Below are positions 24,045 to 34,804 of a DNA stretch of 64,000 nucleotides, one piece after another. The notes beneath the pieces were generated by a model, which was not told the DNA's origin, ran no database searches, and was given only the letters and a program-made list of their open reading frames with translations. Position numbers and translations under genes: made by a program. Location: positions 8,791,201 through 8,855,200 of the forward strand of contig OY776129.1 of assembly GCA_963675135.1 (NCBI GenBank), given 5' to 3'. Each line of letters begins with the position of its first letter. Position 1 is the first letter of the stretch. The DNA comes from Galeopsis tetrahit (lineage: Eukaryota; Streptophyta; Magnoliopsida; Lamiales; Lamiaceae).

Positions 24045-24545
24045 TGTTTTCAATTTTCGATCCCAAACCAATTTCAGAACTGAATATATCAAACAAAAAA
24101 AGATCCGGGATATGCAGCAAAAAATTCGAAGAAGATGAATGTGTTTTACTAAAACTATGACTGCAGATTCTCAAAATGCAGTTACTAAAACTGTTTCAAC
24201 CAAATACCCAAATTCAATTGAAACCAAAAAATGCAGAAACTCAAAACATTCTAGAAATTCATTCGCATAAATTTTTTGTTCGTAATTTTGGAAATTTAGA
24301 AATTATTTGGAAACTCTTTGACTGCATGAGAGAGGAGACCATTCGATTTGAATTCATTGAATTCAAATGTGGAAATTTAGCCAAATTCTGGTAATATGTT
24401 AAACAACTATTGACTTTTCGAAATATATGGAATTAAGGGTATAATGGAGATTTTGAAGGCTGTTTTGTCCTTCATTGTTTTACAAAAAAAATTTGTCTTT
24501 AATCTTAAAGTCTTAGGGTGGATTGTCCTATTCTGTTTTTTCCCC

Positions 24546-24963
24546 TATTTTTTAGTTATATTGACTTACACTTTTTAGTAATGTTATGCTACACCTTTTA
24601 GTTATATTTTGTTGCACTTTTCAGTTATAGTGACTTACAATTTTCAACAATATGTTCAGTTATAGTGACTTACACTTTTTTTTTTTGAAAATGACTTACA
24701 CTTTTTAGTAATGTTATGTTACACTCTTTACTCGTAATTTGTTACACTTTTCAATTATAATAACTTACATTTTTCATTAAAATATTGTGTTGCACTTTTC
24801 AAGTATATTGACATGCACTTTTTAATAATATTGTGTTGCACTTTCTAGTTATACTAACTTGCATTTTCTAGTTATAATGACTTATACTTTTCATTAAAAG
24901 TTGTGTTGCACTTTTCAATTATAGTGACTTACACTTTTTAATAAAAAAATATGTTACACTTTT
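24546..24963. repeat. Degenerate short-repeat region (TTATAGTGACTTACACTTTT-like units)
   Basis: Roughly 20-40-bp units built from GACTTACACTTTT, TAGTTATA and GTTGCACTTTT recur about a dozen times. The same words in reverse orientation occur on the far side of the MULE (about 15380-15430, AAAAGTGCA and AAAAGTGTAACATATTTT), so the region may be part of an extended MULE terminus. Confidence 0.65.
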
Positions 24964-24970
24964 GGGTTAA

Positions 24971-26066
24971 TTCTAAATAAATACACCACCTTTCATCTCA
25001 ATATCAATTTAATCATGACCTTTACGATTTTTTTTTTTAAAACTCCAACCTTTCATCGTGTTGCAATTAGATACACATTTTTTTTCTCCGATCAACAATT
25101 GATGATGTGGCTTACCTGAGCTCGTCACGTCATATTACAGATATTTTTTTTATTTTCCCTATAAAGATTACACTTTATAAAAATATAAAACTTTATAAAA
25201 ATAAAAATAAAATTTCAGCGTCTCCCCCGATTCTCAAACTAAATCAAGTTTTCTTCTACCATTCTCAAACTAAATTCTACCATTCTCAAACTAAATTAAT
25301 TTATTCTCTCCTAACCATAAAAATTAAATAAAAATAAAAATAAAACTCTCGACATCTTCGGCGTTCGCTTCTCAAACTCAATAGAGTTCTTGTTATGCGC
25401 GTCTCTCTCACTTCTCAAACTCAATCAATCAAGTTCTTCTCTTCAAATAATAAGGGATAGAACATTTTTGTTTTTGTTGCAATAATCATTCATTCCTAAA
25501 ATATTTTCCTCTCTCATAAAACATATAAATTGTAGTTCTCGAACTAGTTGAACAAACCCACAAAATCACCAATGATCATGGATTAGATGCGTGAGTTTTT
25601 TTTTTTTTTGCTTTTGTATGATTTTTTTTTGTATGATTTTTATGGTTAGAAGAGAATAACTTGATTTAGTTTGAGAATGGTAGAGAAAACTTGATTTAGT
25701 TTGAGAAGCATAGAAGACGCATGAAATTTTATTTTTATAAAATTTTATGGTTAGAAGAGAATAACTTGATTTAGTTTGAGAATGGTAGAAGAAAACTAGT
25801 TTGAGAAGCGGAGGAGACGCATGCAATTTTATTTTTATTTTTATAAAATTTTATATTTTTATAAAGTGTAATCTTTATAGGGAAAATAAAAAAATATGTG
25901 TAATATGACGTGGGGAGCTCCGGCAAGCCACATCATCAATTGTTGATCGGAGAAAAAAAAATGTGTATCTAATTGCAACACGATGAAAGGTTGGGGTTTT
26001 AAAAAAAAATCGTAAAGGTCGTGATTAAATTGATATTGAGACTAAAGGTGGTGTATTTATTTAGAA
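24971..26066. mobile_element. Fold-back element with ~350-bp inverted ends
   Basis: The left arm from TTCTAAATAAATACACCACC and the right arm ending GGTGTATTTATTTAGAA are inverted copies for about 150 bp at high identity (including GATCAACAATTGATGATGTG). Looser similarity over repeated ATTCTCAAACTAAAT blocks extends toward the centre. GGGTTAA flanks both sides (24964-24970 and 26067-26073). Non-coding, probably a MULE-type MITE. Confidence 0.75.
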
Positions 26067-26073
26067 GGGTTAA

Positions 26074-26390
26074 TAGCAGACCAACCTAAACAAAAAAAAA
26101 TTCCATTCATTTACAACCCTACCGGCGAGCCACCCAAAATATGGTTTTCGAAAAAAAAAAAAAAAAACTTTCGAAATTAACCACGAATATCGGAAATAAT
26201 TTTCAACAAAATCACATAAAATAAAAAGAAAATTTCGAGAAAGCATATTTTCAAAATTAAATTCCGAAAAAAAAAATCCCTTTCCTGTTCTTCTTCACCC
26301 CTATCATCCTTCACAATACAATTCAAACAAATTTCAACGAAAAAAAAACAGAAAAGCACAAAGGAGGAGATGCTTAATCTCTTTATTTAG
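26074..26390. other. AT-rich spacer
   Basis: Contains an A run at 26150-26166 and CCCTTTCCTGTTCTTCTTC-type leader-like sequence, but no ORF or repeat that I can name. Confidence 0.4.
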
Positions 26391-27430
26391 GGGGTTGTAT
26401 TCAATTGAGATTCTGTTGGATTTTTTTGGACTTTTAGAATCTGGGTATTCAATCCGGATTTTTAAAAGTCTTTCAAAATATTGAGGTATTCAATATGGAT
26501 TTTAAAAAGTCTTTAGAAATCTTTAGGTATTCAACAATCTATGGATTTTAATACTCTATGGATTTAGTTGGATTGTCTTTCAAAAATATAAATAAATTTC
26601 ACTAATCAAAATCTCTTCTAAAAAGTAGAGATTTCAACGGATTCTCTTAAAAGACTCTAAAAGAGAAGAAAAAAAAAATTGTGTTTAACTATGTTCTTTG
26701 ATAAGCATCACAGATTCTTCACCACCATTATTATCGTGAAAAAAATTACATCTTTGTATTTTAAAATTATGTTCTTTCTTTAAAAATTATAGTATATCAA
26801 ACACCGTCAATAATATCTAATCGACGTCAAATTCCGTGGTGTTCGATATCATCTAAAAGATTTTGGTGGTCAAGGTCGTTACCCCAAAAATGCAATTATT
26901 CAAAATGCAATTATTCAATCGAATTTTTGGTATTTTCAAATTGCAACTCACAAGTTCACTAGATTACATAACTTTCTTCGGAAAGAAGGTCGCTCTGATG
27001 AATTTCCAGTCGAATATAAAGAAGATTAAGATTCACCGCATCTCGACATGAAAGAGAAAAATTTGGAATTGCTTTCTCTTTCTCAAAGATAACTACAACA
27101 AATAACTTAAGCTAATGCATGGAGAACTAGTATGGCTAACTATATGAAAATGAGGCCGAGGTATAACTGTGATGAAAATGAAGATGAGAATAATAATGAT
27201 AAATAATACAGTAATTTTTTTTTTTTTGAACTAGATTTTAGGGGCGTAGTTTATGGAAATTCATGTAAATCAATAAAAAAAATGTGTATTTCAGAATCCT
27301 GTCAAATCTATAAAAATTCATATAAATCAATAAAAAAATCAGTCAAACTCTGCATAGAGTCTGTGGATTTTCTAAATCCACTGACTTTTTAAAGTCCAAA
27401 AAAATCCAACAGAATCTCAATTGAATACAT
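26391..27430. mobile_element. Inverted-repeat MITE, GGGTGTATTCAATT family, copy 1
   Basis: The left end reads GTATTCAATTGAGATTCTGT and TGGATTTTTTTGGACTTTTA. The right end reads TCCAAAAAAATCCAACAGAA then TCTCAATTGAATACATCC, an inverted copy of about 45 bp. It is related to the element at 51293-53225. Family (perhaps PIF/Harbinger) is a guess because the target duplication is unclear. Its right end abuts the copia integrase frame. Confidence 0.75.
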
Positions 27431-28415
27431 CCAAAAGTTCTAAACATGGAATAATCAGGTTTTTTGTTGTAAAGAAGTTCAAATGGAGACTTGTTTTGAA
27501 GATTATAGGATGGGATTCTGTTTATTATGAAAGTAGCAGTTTTGATGCATTCATCCCAATATTTAAGAGGTATAGAGGACTGGAAAAGGAGAGCCCTAGC
27601 AACTTGAAGCAAGTGTTGATGTTTTCTCTCAACTATACCATTTTGTTGGGGTGTTTCAACACAAGAAGTTTGGTGTAAGATCCCAAGGGTATGATAAAAA
27701 TCAGAAAGAATAAACTCAGTCCCATTGTCACTCCTTAAAGTCTTAATTTTAGTGCCAAAATGAGTTAGAACCATATTATAGAAGTTTTGGAGGCAAATTT
27801 TGACATCACTCTTAGCACTTAGAAGGTAAGTCCATGTACATCTACTGAAATCATCTACAATAGTCAAAAAGTACTTATAACCAGAAGCAGATATGGTGGA
27901 AAAAGGGCCCCAAACATCACAATGTATCAAATGAAAAGCATGAGAAGAAACAGATGTACTCAAAGGGAAAGAATTTCTCTTTTGCTTAGCTAAAGGGCAA
28001 ATGTAGCAATTTGTATGAGCAGTAGAAGTAGCATCAATATTCAATTCAGGAATGTGCAACATACATTTTTTAGAAGTGTGTCCTAGCCTTCTATGCCATG
28101 TATCAAAGGTACATTTATTTAGAACAACAGAACTAGAATTGACAGTAGAACCTAAAGCAGGTAATGCACATGGAGCAGCAGTTTTCAAGAGGTAGAGGCC
28201 TCTCACTTGATCAGCAGTACCAATCACCATTTTGTTGGTGTTGTCCTGTAAAACACAATGTGAGGAGAAGAAACTCACAGAACAATTAGAGTACCTAGTC
28301 AAGTGACTAACAGACAACAAATTGAAGGTAAAATCAGGGACATACAAGACATTATATAGAGTGAGATGTTTATTGATAACAATGTTGCCCATATGTGTAG
28401 CAGTGGAGATTTATT
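27430..28415 (-). pseudogene. Ty1/copia integrase region (protease tail, HHCC finger, DDE core)
   Basis: The minus frame gives NKHLTLYNVLYVPDFTFNLL (end of the protease domain), then the HHCC finger (WHRRLGH ... CYICPLAKQ), then the integrase core with IHCDVWGPF (Asp), LRSDNGTEF (Asp) and QQNGIVERKHQ (Glu), all copia-type. It ends at RTFGC where the MITE begins, and neither integrase C-terminus nor reverse transcriptase follows on the far side. The frame itself has no stop up to the MITE. Confidence 0.93.
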
Positions 28416-29119
28416 TGGGATTTCTCTTGAAGCAATAGGCCATATATTTTGGAAAGAGGAGGAAATGGAGATTGCAAAAGAAATTGGCTTCGAAGAGCAC
28501 CATAAGAATCATGTAAACCAATCAAGAATTTCAAAACAGCATCCTGTTCTTGAGTGGTGGTCATGAGTTTAGGCAATTCACAAGAGCAAGTATCCATAGC
28601 ACCACAAGAGCATTTAAGAATAGGTCTAAAGCTAAGGTACTCATCCCATAAAGATTTGAATTGGTTGTAATAGGAGACTAAAGATTGGGAACCCTGAGTG
28701 ATCGTACTAAGGGATTTCTCAAGGTGATATACCCTAGTGCCATCGGATAAGGCATATCTAACCTTTAATTCATCCCAAACATCTTTTGCAATAGAGAAGT
28801 AATCCAAAGTACGCTTAATTTCAGGCACAATAGAATTCAAAATCCACATAAGAACTAGGTCATTGGATCTTACCCAAGCAGAGTATACGGCTGGTGCATC
28901 TTCCTCGCTGGGTATGTCCAAGGATCCGTCAATCAGACGAGCCTTGTTCTTCACACTGAGGCCGCGTTTGACTGCATGACTCCAGGAGACATAGTTGGTG
29001 CCGTCGAGGGGTTCAAGGGCGATGGCGACGGCTGGATTATCGTTTTGATGTAGGGCCAGCGGAGAGAACGGATTAAGGGCCGGGTCTAAAGAATCGAGAT
29101 CAGTAACCGTTGGCGCCAT
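28410..29119 (-). pseudogene. Ty1/copia gag (UBN2-type), internally deleted copy
   Basis: The minus frame starts MAPTVTDLDSLDP and contains PLDGTNYVSWSHAVKRGL, SIVPEIKRTLDYFSIAKDVW, YHLEKSLSTITQGSQSLVSY and LGLHD-like LIGLHDSYGALRSQ, the plant copia gag core. After LLLQEKSQ it runs out of frame straight into the end of the protease domain, so the CCHC knuckle and protease active site have been deleted. Confidence 0.92.
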
Positions 29120-29233
29120 GGATCGTGGAAGAAACAATCGCCAAGAAACGCAAGAAAACGCGAAGCTTCAAAAGGGGCAGGAAAAAACGATGGTGAATCG
29201 CAATGAATTTGGATCGAATACAATGGCTAATAC

Positions 29234-29241
29234 TGATACCA
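29234..29241 (-). other. Primer-binding site of the copia element
   Basis: The minus strand reads TGGTATCA, complementary to the 3' end of initiator tRNA-Met, directly next to the LTR edge (TGTAGAAACC read on the plus strand). Confidence 0.75.
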
Positions 29242-29470
29242 TGTAGAAACCAATCACTGTATCATCTTTCTATTGAAAATGGAAGAAGAAGAATCAAACA
29301 AGAAAGAAGAATGAAAAATCAATTGAATTCTTCAAAATTCACAATGTCAATACAATTGAGCCCTAATGATATATATAGGCTCTAAAACTAGTAACTGCCT
29401 TTAACTAACTTCTAACTATCAAAACTAAGTAGAAGAAGGTTTACAAGAGGGGAGTGTATTTACTAAATCA
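29242..29470 (-). repeat. 5' LTR of the copia element
   Basis: The inner edge is fixed by the primer-binding site. The outer edge is placed at AAATCA because the minus strand would then start TGATTTAG and end TTTCTACA. The matching 3' LTR is missing, so the outer boundary is tentative. Confidence 0.5.
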
Positions 29471-29613
29471 GGGGGTGTATTTAGTAATCCTTTATAGACA
29501 TTTTGAAATTTTTAAGTGAATGTTATAGGTAGTAGGTGGTCATTGAGTTCTTGCGACACACGTTGATCAAACCCAGTGATAGGAACTTAAGATGGTAATT
29601 ATGTATAAGTGTC
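29471..29613. other. Short spacer
   Basis: No feature recognised between the copia LTR and the Tourist-like MITE. Confidence 0.4.
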
Positions 29614-29616
29614 TTA

Positions 29617-29854
29617 GGCTCCGTTTGGATGGAGGGATTTGATCAATGGATTTCAAATCCTCCATTCAAATCCACTCCACTTGTTTGGATTAAAAAACAA
29701 ATGAATGAATTTAAAATCCTTAGCATATTTTTTTAGTTAAAATTGAGAGCATTTTAAATTCTCCCTAAAATCATGTCATTTGAAATCCATCTATTTTCAA
29801 AATTTTCCATTTGAAATACCTTCCCAAATCAAATCCCTCCATCCAAACACAACC
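29617..29854. mobile_element. Tourist-like (PIF/Harbinger) MITE, 238 bp
   Basis: Starts GGCTCCGTTTGGATGGAGGG and ends CCCTCCATCCAAACACAACC, inverted ends of about 25 bp. TTA at 29614-29616 and TTA at 29855-29857 form the 3-bp target duplication typical of this class. Confidence 0.88.
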
Positions 29855-30029
29855 TTAAGTTGATCGAGTGAAGTAGTTAAGTTATGCAATTTAATTTTAT
29901 TGTGTACTTGTTATGTTCAAAACTAATAAAGTAGATGGAAATTATATACATTCAGCTAAAGTAAACCCATAAAAATATTTCAGCAGGTTCATATTATAAT
30001 ATTCATTTATCTAAACCTTTATTGCAGTT

Positions 30030-30144
30030 TACTTTAGGCTATCAACAAATTGTCGAGATTGGATAAGAAAATAGCACATCAACGAAGCAGGTATGCTTAC
30101 ATTGAATGGCTTACGGACCCAAGACTCTTTCTTGATGATGGTTA
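30030..30144 (+). other. Unrecognised exon-like segment split by the LTR insertion
   Basis: The plus frame reads INKLSRLDKKIAHQRSRYAY and IEWLTDPRLFLDDG without a stop, then meets the LTR element; after the target duplication the original sequence resumes at 32631. A short GAAGCAGGTATGCTT word is shared with 32800-32815. I cannot name the protein. Confidence 0.3.
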
Positions 30145-30457
30145 TGTAGTGATCCCATCACTACATTTGAATGCCATATATATTTTTGTATGATTTTCTA
30201 ATAGAAATTGAATTTGAGAATATGAATGTTTGTAACAGAAAGGAGAGAAGACGTATAAGAGAGAAGAGATTTTAGGAATATTTTCTGGTTGTATTCTTTC
30301 TCCTTCTTTTACATATTTAAACATAGAAATAACCCTAAAATGTTAATGGGCTTAAATACAAGACACAAAAGCCCAATTGAAACTAAATAATAAAATGGGC
30401 TAGGCAATAATGGACTAAACCCAAATGTGGCTATATCCATCACTTATGCCCATGACA
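30145..30457 (-). repeat. 3' LTR of the oligopeptidase-carrying element
   Basis: Starts TG and ends CA on the plus strand, 313 bp. Compared with the other LTR it lacks 13 bp and has 6 extra bp. Confidence 0.93.
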
Positions 30458-30479
30458 ATACTCCTCCGATTTTGAGATC

Positions 30480-31560
30480 CTTGTCCCCAAGGATCTAGAA
30501 TGAAAATGATTTTGATATGCAACACAAAGTACCTAGTAGTTAAACCATTGACGTGATAAAATATAACACCATTAAACCAATCTGGAGCTAAACCATCAGT
30601 TGGTTCAACATTGATCCCAAACAACTTATTTGCAAGACGAAAGAGTCCATCCATAACTTTAGGCCGTGGAAAGTAAGATCTCAATTCTTCCTCATTTATT
30701 TCATAATTTGATTCATGATTCATTTCATAATCTTTTGGAGCATCTTGATTCTTTGGAAAAAGATTGGTTTCCTCCTTATCATGATCTGCAAGAATCCAAC
30801 ACGCACTGCGTAGTTTTTCAAGGAGCTCTTCTGCCTTCTCAACAATTGTCATTTTGGTGGTCATACTTACCTCCACATAATTATTAAACCCAAACAGTTT
30901 ACCCTTTTCTAACTTAAGCTTCAATATTTGTTCAATAATTTCAGTATTGTCCAAATCTCCACTTGAGGTGCGGCTTAAATAGGTACGATAGACTCCTTCA
31001 TGCAAAGTCCTATTCTTAGCATGCTTAGCTAGCAAACCTTCACTGTCCTTCTTGCCTGTTAACAATTTTTCAAAAAATTTTGTTGAATCCAAAACATTCT
31101 CCTCAAACTTTTGAGATAATTGTGTCATTTCCTGTCCAATCTTGTTGTGTTCCTCTCTTTTATCATCTTCAAGTGTAATGCCTCTCAAAACAACATCCTT
31201 AACTTGTCCGTTAAATATCTGTTTACAAGGGTCACTTAACTTATCCCAATTAGAAGATTCTCTAATAGATTTGAAGGCTCTGTAAATAGGCTTACTCTGT
31301 TCTTGCCTAAGCTCAAATACAACCATTTTTTGTTGGACTTCTACAATGGCAGTACATAGATTCACATTATCCCTAATGATCTTAAGATGAGAAACAACAC
31401 CCCACATCACTAATAGCCTATCAGTTATCTTCTCCAGCAGCTCCCATAGCTTCAGCCATGTCGGCTCCACTATTCCCCCAAAAAATAGCAACTCACTTTC
31501 CATTGCTAGTAATTCTTTATCTACATGATTGAAACAATCACCACAAAGAATCTTAAACAG
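30480..31560 (-). pseudogene. Captured cDNA fragment of a cytosolic oligopeptidase A-like (M3 metallopeptidase) gene
   Basis: One open minus-strand frame matches plant thimet-type oligopeptidase A (M3): VEPTWLKLWELLEKITDRLL, VWG-like MWGVVSHLKIIRDN, SKPIYRAFKSIRESSNWDKL, KDVVLRGITLEDDKREEHNK, ARNRTLREEVYRAYITRASS as HAKNRTLHEGVYRTYLSRTS, SGDLDNTEIIEQILKLKLEK, and EELRSYFPRPKVMDGLFRLA. No introns interrupt it, so it came from spliced RNA. A stretch between TGKKDSEGL and HAKNRTL is missing relative to the family, and it ends before the zinc-binding HExGH motif. The LTR junction follows soon after. It cannot be a working peptidase. Confidence 0.9.
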
Positions 31561-31689
31561 TCTCGTCCATCTACTTTTGAAGGAATCAAGTATCTTCCAT
31601 GCTCTCGGATCACAAGCAACATATATCCAATTCTTCACAATCCTAAATTGACTTTGCAACTCATACAAATACCAACTTTTAATAGACAT

Positions 31690-32280
31690 ATTAATTCTCA
31701 CATTTAGGCAGGGAAAAATCATAGAGAATTAACGATAAAATTATAGGAGGAGGCCAATACTCATCATACTTAAAATCAAATATTGGTGTTTCGAATGAAG
31801 GTGAGATGCAAATCATATCACAATTGTTGGTAATCGAAGTAAAAACGAACGATTGTACATGTACCTCTTCTCGACAGTCATCAACAATTAAGTCGTGGTC
31901 TCTAGCCCCAAAATATGGTAGTGGGCAGATTGCAGGTGTATCTGCCGAAAGGAATCCAATAGATTTCTGCTGCGGGTGACGGCGTATGGGTATATTGGTG
32001 GAATCAGCCAAATCAGAGGAATTTGGAAACAACAAATCATCAGTGGCTCGTGAGATTTGTTGAGGTTTGTTATTTTCCTAGAAAAATTAGAATAGAGTTC
32101 TTCTGGGATAGATTCTTCTTCAAATACGTCTTTTTCTTTGTTGACATTTGACAACTGCAACATCATCGATGCTAAGATTTCTGTAATGTCGTCAAGTTTG
32201 CTACCTACCTTCTCTAATTTTTCTTGTAAATTAGACCCGAAACTGATAATCTGCTCTTGTAAATCGATGCCCTCCGCCAT
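31690..32280 (-). pseudogene. Leader ORF of the LTR element (coiled-coil, gag-like start)
   Basis: An ATG at 32280 on the minus strand, just after the primer-binding site, gives MAEGIDLQEQIISFGSNLQE and LEKVGSKLDDITEILASMML, a coiled-coil start placed like gag. The frame then shifts; downstream text in other frames (YFGARDHDLIVDDCREEV) has no recognised domain. It probably is the remnant of the original retrotransposon leader protein to which the host piece became joined. Confidence 0.45.
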
Positions 32281-32294
32281 GCCCAAAGATGGGT

Positions 32295-32308
32295 GGCTCT
32301 GGATACCA
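32295..32308 (-). other. Primer-binding site of the oligopeptidase-carrying element
   Basis: The minus strand reads TGGTATCCAGAGCC two bases inside the LTR, near-complementary to initiator tRNA-Met. Confidence 0.85.
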
Positions 32309-32310
32309 TT

Positions 32311-32630
32311 TGTAGTGATCCCATCACTACATTTGAATGCCATATATATTTTTGTATGATTTTCTAATAGAAATTGAATTTGAGAATATGAATGTTTGTA
32401 ACAGAAAGGAGAGAAGACGTATGAGAGAGAAAGTTGAGAGAGAAGAGATTTTAGGAATATTTTCTGGTTGTATTCTTTCTTTTACATATTTAAACATAGA
32501 AATAACCCTAAAATGTTAATGGGCTTAAATACAAGACACAAAAGCCCAATTGAAACTAAATAATAAAATGGGTTAGGCAATAATGGACTAAACCCAAATG
32601 TGGCTATATCCATCACTTATGCCCATGACA
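32311..32630 (-). repeat. 5' LTR of the oligopeptidase-carrying element
   Basis: 320 bp, TG...CA, nearly identical to 30145-30457, followed by the target duplication GGTTA. Confidence 0.95.
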
Positions 32631-32635
32631 GGTTA

Positions 32636-34470
32636 GTAAGAAGGTTAAGGAGTCAGGTTTTATGATGTCTCTGTACCTGGTTCTTTCTGGTTTTATTTTC
32701 ATCACTTAGAAGGGTACCTCTGGTACCAATTGTTTTAGATGTACAATATTGATTACTATTATGAAATAAATCCTTATTTGCCTTATCAAAAGAAAAAGAA
32801 GCAGGTATGCTTGTTTAGTTATAATTTTATTGTATATTATTTATATTATATTCTATCAAAATTTTCAAATTAGTTTATCCCTATAATTTCAGCAGTATAT
32901 TACTACTCCGCATTACTTTTGTATTATAATGTTCTCTACCCTACGGTCGTGAATAAGCTTAGTGTTGTTTATGTATTTTAATTATAGCTATATTTGATCA
33001 GTTAATTTACTAAGACTGCTAACATCAAGAAAAGAAGATACCTCACAAACAATTGAAATTACAAAACCTAATAAAAGGAAATACACAAGTTTAGATGAGC
33101 GTAGACAAGCTAAAAGTAGTCGACGAAGAACCCAACGTCAAACGGCCAGCACAAGTACAATCCATACTATAGAAAATAATTATGTTGACCCATTAGAATC
33201 TGTGGCAAGTAATCTTGAGTTACTACCTTTGGCTTGAATAAATCGCACATATCAATGGGAATTCGATGATTATTATGAAAGCAATGGACAGGTGCTTCCT
33301 TGTTGTTCCTTGTTTCATTAGTTTATACTGAATTCCATTGTTTATTTTTTTTTAAATTAATTTTTTTTTCTCTTTCAGGTTACGAATAGTAAAACAAGGT
33401 CCTTATATGGGTTTGAAACGTATTATACATGCCTTTGAACACCAACATTCTAAGTTCCTGGACCAAACACAAAAAATCTAACTTTGTTAAATTGTTTTAA
33501 TTTTGCAAATGTAATTGATTATATTATTCTCTTAATTTTTGGTGTTTTTTACTTTGTGCATACAATGGTAATCAACAACTTATAATGTTGTTTACTGGAA
33601 AGGAATTTAGTATTCAATTGTTTACCTGCCATTCAAATGATTATACATTTCCTGTGTGTTGATATTTTGTCGAATAATTTAGTGCAAGTCCAATGTTTAG
33701 GAATGATTTACAAGTTCACATCCATATGTGAACTAGTTGTACACTAAAATTAGTGCAATTCTAATTAAAAAAATCAACCAAACAATTGTTTTTCATTTTT
33801 TATGAATTTATACAAAAGTTATTGAAAAGTAATGCGGTGACAATATGAAATATCAATTCATACGATGAAGCGTATATATGGAGTAGTTGTTTGTTGAAAA
33901 ATACTACTTCAATATTCAACCTAATACTATTTTTTGTGTAAACTTGTTATTGTTGTATATGGAGCATCATCAATGTACACAATACACTTACTCACGAGCC
34001 ATGACCACAACAATTCCGTTGATTTCATTTAATATTACACATGAAAAAAATTAATATCATAAATGAATATTTTATACTCCATGATTAAATCCTTTTTAGG
34101 ATAAGAAGTTTGAGAATGTACTAATATAGTAAAGAAGGATTTGACTATTTTTTTTAAAATTATTGTACATATTTTATAAAATAATCAAAATATATCATTT
34201 TGTTCAAATATGAATAAAAATACTGAGTGGTGGCAATTTAAAGTATTAAATAGTTGTCATCCCTTCAATAATGTTTGATTTTTTTTAGCTGACGTGATTG
34301 AATTTAATCAACAACACGTTTTTTATTATATTATTAATTTATTCTGTGTCTTTTAACTATGTTTGGTTAATTTAAATTACACTATGTTTAGTGAGTAGAA
34401 ATTGCTTCTGTTTTGAAATTTTGTAGGGTACTTCTCGTGCCCATTCAACATTATGATTAATATACATTTA
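32636..34470. other. AT-rich sequence with a short exon-like stretch
   Basis: 33050-33240 (+) reads KRKYTSLDERRQAKSSRRRT and continues to a stop, and looks coding, but matches nothing I can name. The rest is AT-rich with no recognised features. Confidence 0.3.
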
Positions 34471-34804
34471 CTAGTGTAAGACCCGCGTTTTACGCGGGGT
34501 TAAATATTGCATTAGAGAATTTATCCTTTATAATATATTTTGTAGGTAATTTAAATTTAAAATTTAAAAAATAATAGTTGATAAGAGTATATATTTGTAA
34601 ATATGTTATTCTATTAAAACATAAAAAATAAAGTGTTGTAGCAATAAATATATATATATATATATCAATAACAGAATAGAGAATTATAATTTTATTTATT
34701 AAAAAAATTAATATACAAAATTATAAAATGTAGAAAACATCACTGTAGACAATATTTGTTGTATATTTACATATTTTTTCATTTTAATTTAGGTAAAAAA
34801 AATG

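Larger units (their letters stand above)
15443..24545. mobile_element. Mutator-like element (MULE) with SUMO-protease-like, GRF-zinc-finger and MURA genes
   Basis: TATTTTTTAG lies at 15433-15442 and again at 24546-24555, a 10-bp target duplication in the size range of Mutator elements. Just inside, the left end and the reverse complement of the right end align without gaps: 15 of 24 for the first 24 bases, then blocks such as ACAAT, TAAAACAA and AAGGACAAAA at the same distances, about 37 of 64 over the next part. The interval holds a MURA transposase gene (minus) and two plus-strand accessory genes. Ulp1-like genes inside MULEs are known (Kaonashi type). The TIRs are degenerate. Weak similarity continues outside the proposed ends, so the true boundary could lie some tens to hundreds of bases further out. 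Confidence 0.8.
30145..32630 (-). mobile_element. Non-autonomous LTR retrotransposon carrying a captured oligopeptidase gene piece
   Basis: LTRs at 30145-30457 (313 bp) and 32311-32630 (320 bp) begin TGTAGTGATCCC and end GCCCATGACA. They differ only by two substitutions and two small indels. GGTTA flanks the element on both sides (30140-30144 and 32631-32635). A primer-binding site (minus strand TGGTATCCAGAGCC) adjoins the right LTR, and a purine-rich tract (AAAATCGGAGGAGTAT on the minus strand) adjoins the left LTR. So it is transcribed right to left. The 1.85-kb interior contains no reverse transcriptase, integrase or protease. Confidence 0.95.
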
